Below, piece by piece: positions 1 through 8,114 of a stretch of DNA of 64,000 nt. Both the position numbers and the translations under genes were made by a program. Every line of letters begins with the position of its first letter. Within the stretch, counting starts at the first letter, position 1. Where the stretch lies: the NCBI RefSeq assembly GCF_004799645.1, contig NZ_CP031306.1, positions 496,001 to 560,000 on the forward strand, written 5' to 3'. The notes beneath the pieces were generated by a model that saw only the letters and a program-made list of their open reading frames with translations, ran no database searches and was not told where the DNA came from. The stretch comes from Natronorubrum bangense. GTDB lineage: Archaea > Halobacteriota > Halobacteria > Halobacteriales > Natrialbaceae.

Positions 1-2
1 GG

Positions 3-182
3 GAGGTGTTCCGAGCCCGCTACCGGGACCACGCGTCGCTTGAGTCCGACTACCCTGTGCGGGCGCCGCTCTATAAGAGTCTGTGGCTCGCACAGTCGGC
101 GATCAACCTCGCGTCTGTCGCCCGTTCGTCTCGCGGCCGGACACAGATTCGTCGACAGCTGCGCACGATCGTCGATCGGTGA
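3..182 (+). CDS. C-terminal end of an unidentified protein (partial)
   Basis: An open frame enters from the left edge and stops with TGA at 180-182, giving 59 residues (start EVFRARYRDHASLE, end QLRTIVDR). Codons are G/C-ending and the composition is basic and amphipathic, so it looks like a genuine C-terminus rather than a shadow frame. The missing N-terminal part prevents a family call. It runs in the same direction as the ABC-2 genes that follow, 124 bases away and behind their own TATA box. Confidence 0.55.
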   Translation, partial: EVFRARYRDHASLESDYPVRAPLYKSLWLAQSAINLASVARSSRGRTQIRRQLRTIVDR

Positions 183-272
183 GCTCGGATTCGAGGACGG
201 CAAACCCTTTCAAAACGCGACTTTTTCTCGAGCACGCGTCTAACCGGCTGTCGTGTAAAACGGCTGCAACGC

Positions 273-279
273 TTTATTA
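273..279 (+). promoter_or_regulatory. TATA-like box of the ABC-2 exporter operon
   Basis: The A/T-rich heptamer TTTATTA begins 34 bases before the ATG at 307, with GC-rich DNA around it. The distance fits a leaderless haloarchaeal transcript starting at or just before the start codon. Confidence 0.5.
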
Positions 280-306
280 TGTCGCTCCCGTATACTGTCG
301 CAAACA

Positions 307-1248
307 ATGTGCGCCCAAACCGAAAACGCTGCACCGGAACCGGACTCCGAAACGGCGGTGCTCAGCCTGGATGGACTTACCAAACGGTATGGCGACACTG
401 TGGCGAACGGCGACGTCACTTTCGACGTCACTGCCGGAGAGATTTTCGGCTACCTCGGCCCAAACGGGGCGGGAAAAACGACGACCATTCGTCTGTTGCT
501 CGGGCTCATCAAGCCCACATCCGGTACCGCAGAAGTACTCGGTGCGGACATTCGCGACCGACGGGCGCTCACCGAAGCGAAAGCCAACATCGGATATCTG
601 CCGGATACACTCGGATTCGAGGACCGGTTGACGGGTCGACAAGTGCTCGACCACTTCGCTCGAATGCGTGGCGACGAACGACGAGACGAGTTGTTGGATC
701 TGTTTCGCCCACCGCTGGATAAGCCAGTCGAGACGTACTCCTCGGGTAACCGTCGAATGCTCGGGATCGTTCAGGCCTTCATGCACGACCCAGAGCTCGT
801 CATCATGGACGAACCAACATCTGGCCTGGACCCGCTCAAACAGGACCGAATGCACGCGTTTCTCGAGGAGGAACGGGACGCTGGCAAGACCATTTTTCTC
901 TCCTCACACATCCTCAGTGAGGTCCAGCGAGTGTGCGATCGAGTGGGGATCATTCGAGAGGGGAAACTGGTCGCTCTCGAGGATATCGAGGTGTTGCTCG
1001 AGCGGGGCGGCAAACAAGTGTGGGTTCACCTCGCGGAGCCGGTCGACAGCGGGCAGTTTACGACGGACGACATGATCGACGTCGAAGTAGTCGACAGCAC
1101 GGTCCGGTTTACCTACACCGGCGAGTACAACGAACTCATCGCCCACCTCGCCAGATTCGATATCGAAGACATCGGTATTGGAGATCCCCAACTCGACGAC
1201 ATCTTCAAACACTACTACGGGGACGACGCCACACCGGGTGCAGAATGA
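307..1248 (+). CDS. ABC-2 type transporter, ATP-binding subunit
   Basis: A 313-residue ABC ATPase that would power an exporter at the cytoplasmic membrane. Walker A is GPNGAGKTTT near residue 55, the degenerate signature is YSSGNRRML near residue 140, and Walker B is LVIMDEPTSGLDP near residue 165, followed by the switch histidine in SSHILSE. The ~80-residue C-terminal extension is typical of the CcmA/NatA group of drug, sodium or lipid exporters. It overlaps the permease gene by four bases (ATGA), so the two are translationally coupled. The substrate cannot be read from the sequence. Confidence 0.93.
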   Translation: MCAQTENAAPEPDSETAVLSLDGLTKRYGDTVANGDVTFDVTAGEIFGYLGPNGAGKTTTIRLLLGLIKPTSGTAEVLGADIRDRRALTEAKANIGYLPDTLGFEDRLTGRQVLDHFARMRGDERRDELLDLFRPPLDKPVETYSSGNRRMLGIVQAFMHDPELVIMDEPTSGLDPLKQDRMHAFLEEERDAGKTIFLSSHILSEVQRVCDRVGIIREGKLVALEDIEVLLERGGKQVWVHLAEPVDSGQFTTDDMIDVEVVDSTVRFTYTGEYNELIAHLARFDIEDIGIGDPQLDDIFKHYYGDDATPGAE

Positions 1249-2027
1249 CGGCTATCCTGCGCAATGAGTCCGAAAAGCGGATCCGTGGCTCACTGATCCT
1301 GACTGGCCTGCTCATCGTGCTCTCGGCGTTCTTCCTCGTTGTATTCCCAGCCATACAAGAAGAAGCGCAGTTGGTCGAGCAGGCGTATCCGGAGTACCTG
1401 CTCGAGCTCCTGGGGATCGAAGAGCTACACACGATCGAGGGGTTCCTCGGGGGCTATATTTTCCCGTTCATCTGGATACTGCTCGCGGGAATCTACTTCG
1501 CATACACCAGCGCGGGCATGATCTCGGGAGATATCCGCACTCGTCGAATGGATCTCACACTCTCCAATCCGGTGTCTCGAGAGTCGGTCCTGCTCCAGAA
1601 GGTCGCTGCGCTGTGGGTTCCTCTGGTCGCATTGAGCGTTGGACTCCTAGTCCTGTTACTCGTCGGTGTGAACGTTCTCGAGGAGTCGATCGATCTCGGT
1701 GCACTCATTATGGTCCACCTCCTCGGCGTTCCGTATCTGTTGGTCTGTGCCGGCATCGGTATCGTCCTGTCCGTCGTTCTCGAGCGAATCGAACGGGCGC
1801 AGGCTGCTGCACTGGTGTTGGTGTTTCTTCTCTGGCTGGTCGACGGTCTCTCGCATATGAATCCCGATTTCGAGTGGATCGGTGACCTCACTCCGAGTAG
1901 ATACTACGATCCGTCGGCGATTCTCATCCACGAGGAGTATGCCCTCCTTGATGCTGGTCTTCTCCTCGTGGTCTTTTTTGCCCTGCTTGGTGTCGCCACG
2001 TTCATTTTTACGCGGAGGGACATCTAA
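1245..2027 (+). CDS. ABC-2 type transporter permease (copy 1)
   Basis: A 260-residue integral membrane protein with about six hydrophobic segments, the first following the N-terminal MTAILRNESEKRIRG. The ATG at 1245 overlaps the ATPase stop, which fixes the start. It is a close paralogue of the next gene: both begin MTAILR.ES.KR.R, both contain the block LTLSNPVSRESV.LQKVA, and both end FTRRDI with identical length. It probably forms the channel with the ATPase, as a homodimer or as a heterodimer with copy 2. Confidence 0.9.
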   Translation: MTAILRNESEKRIRGSLILTGLLIVLSAFFLVVFPAIQEEAQLVEQAYPEYLLELLGIEELHTIEGFLGGYIFPFIWILLAGIYFAYTSAGMISGDIRTRRMDLTLSNPVSRESVLLQKVAALWVPLVALSVGLLVLLLVGVNVLEESIDLGALIMVHLLGVPYLLVCAGIGIVLSVVLERIERAQAAALVLVFLLWLVDGLSHMNPDFEWIGDLTPSRYYDPSAILIHEEYALLDAGLLLVVFFALLGVATFIFTRRDI

Positions 2028-2141
2028 CATGTACATTGAACACAACGCATTCGATGCACATACCGGACGAGTCGATTGTGGAACCGGTGGCCCCAGTCAG
2101 CGCTGTTGTCACGACCACGCGGACGATCTGGGGGTGACGGC

Positions 2142-2924
2142 ATGACGGCTATTCTCCGACTCGAGTCCAGAAAGCGGCTTCGTAGCTCGTTCATTCTGGT
2201 TGTGGTGTTTGCTCTGCTGTCAGTCCTCTATTTCTCGATGTTCCCTGGTATCCAAGAGGAAATGGAAGTGTTCGAGGAGGCGTTCCCGGAGTTCATGTTC
2301 GACCTATTTGGGATCGAAGAGCTACACACGATTGAGGGATTCATCGCTGCCGAACTATACTCCTTTTTCTGGGTTCTGCTCATCGCCATCTATTTCGCAT
2401 ACGCCGGCGCCGGGATGATCGCGGAGGACATTTACGACCGAAAGATGGACCTCACACTTTCCAATCCGGTCTCTCGTGAGTCGGTCGTGCTACAGAAGGT
2501 CGCGTCTCTGTGGGTCCCGCTGACCGTGTTGAACGTCGGGGTTCCGGTTATTGTCTACGTCGGCGCAATCGCTATCGGCGAGTCGTTCAACCCCGTCGCT
2601 CTCGCGATGACCCACCTACTCTCGATTCCCTATCTCTTGGTCTGTGCTGGGATCGGTCTCGTCATGTCCGTCGTTGTTGATCGAGTAAGGCGGGCTAGAG
2701 CAACAGCCCTGAGCCTGGTGTTTGTCCTCTGGCTGGTCGAAGGCGTCTCCAGACTGGACCCGGATTACGAGTGGGTCGGTGCCGCGATGCCGAGCCGGTA
2801 CTACGATGAAACGGCAATCCTCGTTCACGAAGAGTACGCGTTCCTCGACGCCGGTATCCTTCTAGTGGCATTTCTTGTCTTGTTGGGCGTTGCTATTTTC
2901 CTTTTCACGCGGCGAGATATCTGA
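2142..2924 (+). CDS. ABC-2 type transporter permease (copy 2)
   Basis: A 260-residue membrane protein with the same length, start and end as copy 1. The ATG at 2142 gives MTAILRLESRKRLRSS, matching copy 1; the upstream in-frame extension has no counterpart there. The 114-base gap from copy 1 has no obvious TATA box, so the three genes are likely one operon. The pair looks like a tandem duplication that produced a heterodimeric exporter. Confidence 0.9.
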   Translation: MTAILRLESRKRLRSSFILVVVFALLSVLYFSMFPGIQEEMEVFEEAFPEFMFDLFGIEELHTIEGFIAAELYSFFWVLLIAIYFAYAGAGMIAEDIYDRKMDLTLSNPVSRESVVLQKVASLWVPLTVLNVGVPVIVYVGAIAIGESFNPVALAMTHLLSIPYLLVCAGIGLVMSVVVDRVRRARATALSLVFVLWLVEGVSRLDPDYEWVGAAMPSRYYDETAILVHEEYAFLDAGILLVAFLVLLGVAIFLFTRRDI

Positions 2925-3042
2925 GTGTTTCAGACTCTATTTTTGTTGATTTAATATAAATTTATAGTAACCGAATAGCAGGCGACTCTTTTCGATGATT
3001 TATCTGCTGGTTTTCATAAGCAACGACGAACGAAGGTACGGG

Positions 3043-3048
3043 CTATAT
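3043..3048 (+). promoter_or_regulatory. TATA-like box of the Tat lipoprotein gene
   Basis: TATATC lies 27-32 bases before the ATG at 3075, in the position expected for a leaderless haloarchaeal transcript. Confidence 0.4.
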
Positions 3049-3074
3049 CGAACCAGAAACCGTACGGTATTCTT

Positions 3075-4088
3075 ATGACAATATCTCGACGAAAACTCCT
3101 CAAGTTCGCAGGCACAGCGGCTGTGGCCACTGCCGGAATCGCAGGCTGCCTGACAGTCGATGCACAGGATGCGAACGATAGCGATCTGCCTGCGTATAGC
3201 CGGTGGCTCACGATCGACGACGGTGGGCTCGAGTTTGCACACGTCGATTGGGCGACTCTCCAGGAGTACGTGGAGGGAGAACTCGAGGACGAAGATTTCG
3301 ATGCAGACGTTCCAGCAGAATTCGAAGCCGACCCGATGATTGCACCCGTCTCGGAGGGGCTGATCCAGGCGTACTTCTTTGTCGGCACCAGTCTCGCCCC
3401 GTACAGACTGGGCCAACTCCTCGACGACGACGCCGAACTCGAGTCGACTGCAGAAGACCTGCTTCTGACCACCGCAGCGTTCATTATGACCGGAGCGATG
3501 GTGCCCGACGAGATCGACGAGCAGATAACAGCTGAACCGGAACTCGACTTTTTCCGACAGATGGAACAGACAGACGAGATCGGTGGCTACGACATCTATA
3601 CGCCGGTTGCGGTCGAGGACAATGCCGCAATTGCCGTCGACAGTGACACACTCGTTTTTGTCGATGGCGAGGAAATCCAAGCCGGTGGCGATCCGTTGAC
3701 GGTACTCGAGACACTCATTGGCGCCTCGGGGGGTGACATCGAGCGGGCAACGGACGAATCCGAGGCACTCGAGTGGCTCGTCGAAACCGCTGGCCACGGC
3801 GATGTCACCGTCGGTCAGTACGGTGCTCGAGTCGGTGCTTCGGCTGACTCGACCGAAGACGAGGGGTTGATCGACCTGACGTTTGAGGGACTCGAAGATG
3901 CTGACGGCATCGTCTCGTCGCTCACTGTCGAAGACGAGGAGACATCTACTGGCGACTTCGCGGCGATTATCAACGACCCGGACGAGGACGCCCTCGAGGC
4001 GTTGCTCGGTGCTTCTGCGGATGAGCAATCGATTGACGTCGACGAAAACCGCGTTACTGCGACGGGCACGTGGCGAGAGCTTGAATGA
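3075..4088 (+). CDS. Tat-exported lipoprotein of unknown function
   Basis: A 337-residue protein with a twin-arginine signal (SRRKLLKFAG) and lipobox (GIAGC, Cys at residue 25), so it is predicted to be exported folded and anchored by lipid on the outer face of the membrane. The mature part is highly acidic, rich in Asp, Glu and Leu, without cysteines or a recognised catalytic motif. It contains repeated short blocks such as DLTFEGLEDADGIVSSLTVEDEE, shortened here to DLTFEGLEDADGIVSSLT. It is separated from the ABC-2 operon by 150 AT-rich bases and stands alone. No function can be assigned. Confidence 0.85.
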   Translation: MTISRRKLLKFAGTAAVATAGIAGCLTVDAQDANDSDLPAYSRWLTIDDGGLEFAHVDWATLQEYVEGELEDEDFDADVPAEFEADPMIAPVSEGLIQAYFFVGTSLAPYRLGQLLDDDAELESTAEDLLLTTAAFIMTGAMVPDEIDEQITAEPELDFFRQMEQTDEIGGYDIYTPVAVEDNAAIAVDSDTLVFVDGEEIQAGGDPLTVLETLIGASGGDIERATDESEALEWLVETAGHGDVTVGQYGARVGASADSTEDEGLIDLTFEGLEDADGIVSSLTVEDEETSTGDFAAIINDPDEDALEALLGASADEQSIDVDENRVTATGTWRELE

Positions 4089-4100
4089 CCGCTCATTGCC

Positions 4101-4122
4101 GTTTTCTAAAATGACAGAAAAC
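4101..4122 (+). terminator. Possible terminator hairpin after the lipoprotein gene
   Basis: GTTTTCT (4101-4107) and AGAAAAC (4116-4122) form a perfect 7-bp stem with an 8-base loop, 12 bases after the stop codon and followed by an A/C-rich stretch. There is no T-run, so termination is only suggested. Confidence 0.35.
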
Positions 4123-4752
4123 AAAACACTTCCCCCATTTAACAATCTGATTATATGTTGTCACACACTCCTCTTTGCTCAGGATCTCGCATCGACATCA
4201 CCGCCTTTCACGAAATTCTACTTTTCGCCAGCCTCCCAAGTAGCTTTCTGCCGGGGGTGCTGTAGTCGCCGAATACAATACCCATAGTGTCTTTGTCTGC
4301 CTCTATACTGATATCAGCGTTCGATCAGTGCTGTCGATCGGCGAGCGAACTCACGAGTACGCCGAGCATACTGTGAGTTGGAACGACTTCACCGACGAAC
4401 TGGAGTGTGCGCACTCGAGAACTCAGTCGCGAACAACGTTCTATACGGTTTTCAAATTTCTAAACAGTATATTTGTATGAGTATTAGTGAAGTAGCGTCG
4501 ACTGTCTCACTCCGCCAACTGACGTGCCGTATCTGCCTCTGATCTGCATAATAAAGCAGGGCGAGTACTTCGAGACGTGACCGCGAGAGGTGGTCCACCA
4601 GAGGCAACCAGGAAGCGTTCTGCTACACTTTCCACGTTCGATATAACAATAGCTCTGCTGAAAAGTGAAAGAGGGCTATGTGGATCGGCGACTGCCCCTT
4701 CGAGTGGTTCAATACGGTGTCGCGTCACTACTCATCGGTTTCAACCGATAGC
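4123..4752. other. Gene-poor intergenic stretch
   Basis: No credible gene was seen in about 630 bases. Short frames exist on both strands but lack a haloarchaeal start context, acidic composition or recognisable motifs. One startless frame around 4320-4480 includes EYAEHTVSWNDFTDELE and could be a gene remnant. AT-rich DNA around 4440-4490 could be promoter debris. Confidence 0.5.
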
Positions 4753-6063
4753 TCACCCAACGACTATTGCGCGTTCGACGATATCCTCACCGTACAGTTC
4801 CTCGAGGTCCTCGTGCTGATCTGGACGGTTCTCGTAGACGTCCTGGAACAGATTGATGGGCGTCTGGGCTGCCTGATAGGTCGCTTCGTCCCACATTCGG
4901 TCGTTGCTGATCTCGACTTCGACCCCGTCGATGACCAGTGTCGCCGCCCGTTCCATGGCGATCGCACCTTTTCCAGCTTCCTTGGCCGCTTCGAACTCCT
5001 CCATCGAGTCGACGATGTCGTTCAGACTCGGGATATACGACGCTAGGTCCAGCAACGCTTCGGACAGCTCGTCTCCGTCGAGGTCGCGTTCGTTGCTGCC
5101 GATGCGGAGTCGATACTGGTCATCGCCTGTCTCGTCGAGTTCGATTCCGTCACCCTCGTACACGAACTGACCATCTTCTTCGTCGAGTTCAACCTCGCGG
5201 CCGTTGGCCTCGAGGAGCCAGCTGCCGGTCTTCGGTGGTAGCGGCGATTTGTTCGCTTCCACTACTTGTCCGGGGGTTAGCGACCAGATACCGAGCATGC
5301 CTTTCGCCTGATTGTCGGTCATGCGCTCGTGATAGCCCTCAACGTCACGGATGTCGTCGTACGGTCCGTCGACGGCGATCAGGCCGGCCGCGCTCGCACC
5401 GCGAGAGGTGTTGTGTCGCAGCTCCGGCCACGGCGGGAGTTCTCCGGTGGGTGTGATCGCTCGCATGTTCTTGGTGTAGTCCACTTCGCCGTCCACGAGA
5501 AGAAACAGACGCTCGAGGTTGTTTGCGGGCTTGCCCATCTCCTCACGGAGGTCCCCGAGTGCCAGTTCAGCCTCGCCGCTTTCGACGATGACCGACATGG
5601 CTAGACTGCCTTCTTCCAGTCCGTGCTCGTTTTCGACGATGGTGATGAACTCGTCGGCCTTCTTCCAGTCGTCGATGTCGCCGACTTCCGGGATCACGAC
5701 ACCGTCAATGTGCTCGATGGCTCCGTTTTCCGGGTCGGCGAGTTCCATGATGTGCTGGAATCCTTGATATCTGGTGGCTGGGCTGTCCCTGTGCCAGACC
5801 ATACGGGGGTGGATCTCGCTGGGGTAGTCGGCGCCGTGCTCCGAAATCACATCGATGATGTTCTCGATTCCTTCATCACGCATCGAAGGAGCGGTTGCAT
5901 CTTCGTTGTCCGGGACCCAGACGTCCGGGGCTTCCATTCCGCGGAGTTGGGCGGCACTGCGAAGCATCTTGGCAGAATCGTCTTCTCCTTCCACTGCTGT
6001 TGGAGTGGTAAAGAACGTCCGCACGAACTTCCGGTCGTGGAGACGGTCGGTATGCGTACTCAT
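4753..6063 (-). CDS. aceB: Malate synthase, haloarchaeal H type
   Basis: A 436-residue enzyme that condenses glyoxylate with acetyl-CoA to give malate and CoA, the second step of the glyoxylate bypass. It closely follows the known haloarchaeal isoform, which differs from bacterial MSA and MSG and has a CitE-like barrel: RKFVRTFFTTPTAVEG at the N-terminus, WVPDNEDATAPSM, EIHPRMVWHR, VIPEVGDIDDWKKADEF and LRHNTSRGASAAGL. The ATG at 6063 gives MSTHTDRLHDR, matching the family start; an upstream in-frame codon at 6075 would add only four residues. No isocitrate lyase gene is in the window. It lies immediately downstream of an IclR regulator on the same strand, so glyoxylate may come from the neighbouring hydroxyacid oxidase. 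Confidence 0.96.
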   Translation of the reverse strand: MSTHTDRLHDRKFVRTFFTTPTAVEGEDDSAKMLRSAAQLRGMEAPDVWVPDNEDATAPSMRDEGIENIIDVISEHGADYPSEIHPRMVWHRDSPATRYQGFQHIMELADPENGAIEHIDGVVIPEVGDIDDWKKADEFITIVENEHGLEEGSLAMSVIVESGEAELALGDLREEMGKPANNLERLFLLVDGEVDYTKNMRAITPTGELPPWPELRHNTSRGASAAGLIAVDGPYDDIRDVEGYHERMTDNQAKGMLGIWSLTPGQVVEANKSPLPPKTGSWLLEANGREVELDEEDGQFVYEGDGIELDETGDDQYRLRIGSNERDLDGDELSEALLDLASYIPSLNDIVDSMEEFEAAKEAGKGAIAMERAATLVIDGVEVEISNDRMWDEATYQAAQTPINLFQDVYENRPDQHEDLEELYGEDIVERAIVVG

Positions 6064-6088
6064 GAATGCAACCAATAATATTACGTTC

Positions 6089-6101
6089 TAATATTAAAGC
6101 T
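6089..6101 (-). promoter_or_regulatory. Probable aceB promoter (TATA region)
   Basis: An AT-rich block, read on the minus strand as CTTTAATATT followed by AGAACG, starts about 26 bases before the aceB ATG. It supports aceB having its own promoter in the 85-base gap after the regulator gene. Confidence 0.4.
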
Positions 6102-6148
6102 ATTTGGTGACCCCACCGTCACGTCCCGACAATCATCGCCAGAACGAG

Positions 6149-6916
6149 CTAGACGTTGTACTTGTTCAACTCGATAACGTTCACTGCTCGACGCAGCTGA
6201 CTGACAAACTCGTTTGACTCCCAGTCGTCTTCGATTCGCGCCGTTGGGCCCGAAACGCTGATCGCCCCGATAACGTCCGAATTGAATCTGATCGGTGCAG
6301 CGATACAGCGGAGTCCCTCCAGTCGCTCCTCGTCGTCGACTGCAAAGCCGCGTTCCCGCGTCTGCTCGAGTTCCTCGAGAAGCTCATCGCGGGCTGTTAT
6401 CGTCTGGGGCGTCACCTGCGGGAGTCCATGCTGGTCGATGATCTCGTCAACCCGTTCAGTCGGGAGATGTGAGAGAATCGCTTTCCCGAACGCCGTACTG
6501 TGCATGTGGTGGCGACAGCCAACGTACGTATCCAGATCGACCGCGTGCTCGCCTTTTGATCGGCACAAATAGACGCCTTTTCCATCTTCTTCGACGACGA
6601 GGTGGACTAACTCTCCCGACTCTTCGGCTATCTCTTTGATCTTCGGCTCCGCAACTTTGTAGACATCTTTCTCACCCCGTATCTGGCCGCCGATATCGAG
6701 AAACTTGAGGCTGAGACGGTAGGTTTTGGTGTCTGAGTTTTTGATGACGTACCCGTGTTTCTCGAGTGTGCTGAGATGATTGTGAACGGCACTCTTCCCC
6801 ATCTCGAGTTCGTCCGACAGCGTCGTCAGTCGTGCCTCCCCGAGTCGATTGAGTTCTGCAATGAGCCGTAGCGATTTCTCGGTCGTTCGCACAGGATGTT
6901 TCGCCTGTTTTTCCAT
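6149..6916 (-). CDS. IclR-family transcriptional regulator
   Basis: A 255-residue regulator. An N-terminal winged helix (about residues 8-70; LGEARLTTLSDELEMGKSAVHNHLSTL) is followed by the IclR ligand-binding domain (about residues 85-250), with the family blocks HMHSTAFGKAILSHLP, RERGFAVDDEERLEGLRCIAAPI (shortened here to GFAVDDEERLEGLRCIAAPI) and VIGAISVSGP. The ATG at 6916 begins MEKQAKHPVRTTEKS, the usual start; the longer frame would run through a likely operator. IclR proteins often control glyoxylate-shunt and aromatic or hydroxyacid genes, and aceB lies directly downstream. Three palindromes upstream suggest autoregulation. Confidence 0.93.
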   Translation of the reverse strand: MEKQAKHPVRTTEKSLRLIAELNRLGEARLTTLSDELEMGKSAVHNHLSTLEKHGYVIKNSDTKTYRLSLKFLDIGGQIRGEKDVYKVAEPKIKEIAEESGELVHLVVEEDGKGVYLCRSKGEHAVDLDTYVGCRHHMHSTAFGKAILSHLPTERVDEIIDQHGLPQVTPQTITARDELLEELEQTRERGFAVDDEERLEGLRCIAAPIRFNSDVIGAISVSGPTARIEDDWESNEFVSQLRRAVNVIELNKYNV

Positions 6917-6948
6917 ACGAAATGACAGTCCGGCGAGCATCATAAGTG

Positions 6949-6969
6949 TTGTTCTGGTATAGAAAACTC
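6949..6969 (-). promoter_or_regulatory. Degenerate IclR-type operator (site 1)
   Basis: TTGTTCT, spacer GGTATAG, then a degenerate right half AAAACTC. The left half and spacer match the perfect site at 7089 except for one spacer base, and the right half keeps only part of the arm. It lies 33 bases upstream of the IclR start codon, overlapping the likely promoter. Confidence 0.5.
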
Positions 6970-7088
6970 CAGACACGTGTTGGGCAGCGCCACTACCGCG
7001 ATTCTGCCTGCAAGATACTGGACGGGCGCAGCGAAAGGGAAATCGCTCGGTGGTAACACTCGCTGTCTGTTCACTCAGCGACAGTCAC

Positions 7089-7109
7089 TTGTTCTGGAAT
7101 AGAGAACAA
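7089..7109. promoter_or_regulatory. IclR-type palindromic operator (site 2)
   Basis: TTGTTCT (7089-7095), spacer GGAATAG, AGAACAA (7103-7109): a perfect 7-bp inverted repeat with a 7-base spacer. The same geometry recurs at 7215-7235, which argues for one dimeric regulator binding both. Confidence 0.65.
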
Positions 7110-7214
7110 TAGGTGGTTAACAACCTCGTTTCGACCCTGCGCGTTCAAACGGTATTTAGAAATTTACAGTCATACATTTGTAACACATTCTTGACTTCTG
7201 TCGATAACTGGTCC

Positions 7215-7235
7215 CTATTCTGAAATAGAGAATAG
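7215..7235. promoter_or_regulatory. IclR-type palindromic operator (site 3)
   Basis: CTATTCT (7215-7221), spacer GAAATAG, AGAATAG (7229-7235): a perfect 7-bp inverted repeat with a 7-base spacer. It shares the core TTCT-GRAATAG-type spacer-AGAA with site 2. Confidence 0.65.
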
Positions 7236-7347
7236 CTGGTCACTGACCGAGTGTTCGAATCGTCTCTCTTGTCGTCAGATCACGCTATCGGAGACGATTG
7301 GCTCGCGACCCAAGCACCCACCATAGCCGCTATCAATCAATGCATGC

Positions 7348-7374
7348 CCGATCGCACAGCCACCGTGCGATCGG
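7348..7374 (-). terminator. Strong hairpin downstream of the VOC gene
   Basis: CCGATCGCAC (7348-7357) and GTGCGATCGG (7365-7374) form a perfect 10-bp GC-rich stem with a 7-base loop, 13 bases past the stop codon of the minus-strand VOC gene. No T-run follows, so it may stabilise the mRNA 3' end, terminate, or be a protein-binding palindrome. Confidence 0.5.
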
Positions 7375-7387
7375 TGTGTAACCCGTT

Positions 7388-7768
7388 TCAGTTGGTGCTC
7401 TCGTCCAGTGATTCGACGAGTTCGACTTTTCGTCCGTCAGGATCGTAGACGAACGCTGTTCGAGCACCGGCTTCGGGCTGATCGCCTGGTTCTTTCACGA
7501 CGCCGTAGTGATCGATGTCTTCGAAAACGGCGTCGACGTCGTCGACTCCGATTGCAAGGTGGTCCCACGCCGTTCCCTGGTCGAACTCCTCGTCACCAGT
7601 CGTATCGGAGAGTTGCAGTTCAATCCCGTTGTTGTCCGCAATGTACCGATTTTTCGTTTCGCCATCCGGCGTTTCGAACTCCCAACTCTCTTCAAAGCCG
7701 AACTGCTGATAAAATTCGATCGTCTCGTCGGCGTCGGCGACGTTGATATTGATATGGATGAGTTCCAT
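7388..7768 (-). CDS. VOC-superfamily (glyoxalase/bleomycin-resistance-like) protein
   Basis: A 126-residue single-module vicinal-oxygen-chelate protein. The N-terminal metal-ligand region is MELIHININVADADETIEFY, the middle has the aromatic and acid blocks RYIADNNGIELQLSD and WDHLAIGVDDVDAVFEDI, and the end AFVYDPDGRKVELVES carries the last metal Glu. The pattern resembles lactoylglutathione lyase, so methylglyoxal detoxification is possible; haloarchaea lack glutathione, so the thiol partner would differ. The ATG at 7768 matches the family start. Nearby lactate/hydroxyacid genes make a 2-oxoaldehyde role plausible but unproven. Confidence 0.85.
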   Translation of the reverse strand: MELIHININVADADETIEFYQQFGFEESWEFETPDGETKNRYIADNNGIELQLSDTTGDEEFDQGTAWDHLAIGVDDVDAVFEDIDHYGVVKEPGDQPEAGARTAFVYDPDGRKVELVESLDESTN

Positions 7769-8114
7769 ACCCTGTTTGCTCACGACTACAATCTTAAATT
7801 CATTGATTGTCGCGCATTGTGGACTGCTGATCAGATACGCACCCACTTTCAGCGTCCACGAGGAATACCTGTCTGCCGTGTTCTGCGCTTCGAGCTTCCG
7901 TCGCCAGAACTCGTGACAACTTCACTGGTTTGCTCCCCGATTGGTCTTCGTCTGTTGGCATACACCATGCCTTTCCAGACGTGTTCTCGACGGCTGTCAG
8001 CCATCAGTGGTTTCGCCCGAGCTATATTTCAACTTTAATTGTAGTCATACAACACCTCTCGGAAATGGAAATAATGGTAGAATTTATAATGATCGATATT
8101 GAAGGTGTCAAATA
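7769..8114. other. Divergent promoter region between the VOC gene and the hydroxyacid oxidase
   Basis: No gene is seen in these 346 bases. The last 80 are AT-rich. TTTATAA at 8083-8089 lies about 26 bases before the ATG at 8115, giving a leaderless promoter. ACACCT near 8052 and AGGTGT near 8104 bracket this box as a 6-bp inverted repeat and might be a regulator site. Confidence 0.5.

Noticed and set aside
3000-4145. Long minus-strand frame (381 codons) opposite the Tat lipoprotein gene
   Set aside because: It is basic and cysteine-rich with no signal, whereas the plus strand gives a clean Tat lipobox and acidic protein; high-GC antisense frames stay open by chance.
4678-5046. Plus-strand frames across the malate synthase gene
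   Set aside because: They are shadows of aceB on the minus strand; the aceB protein matches its family along its whole length.
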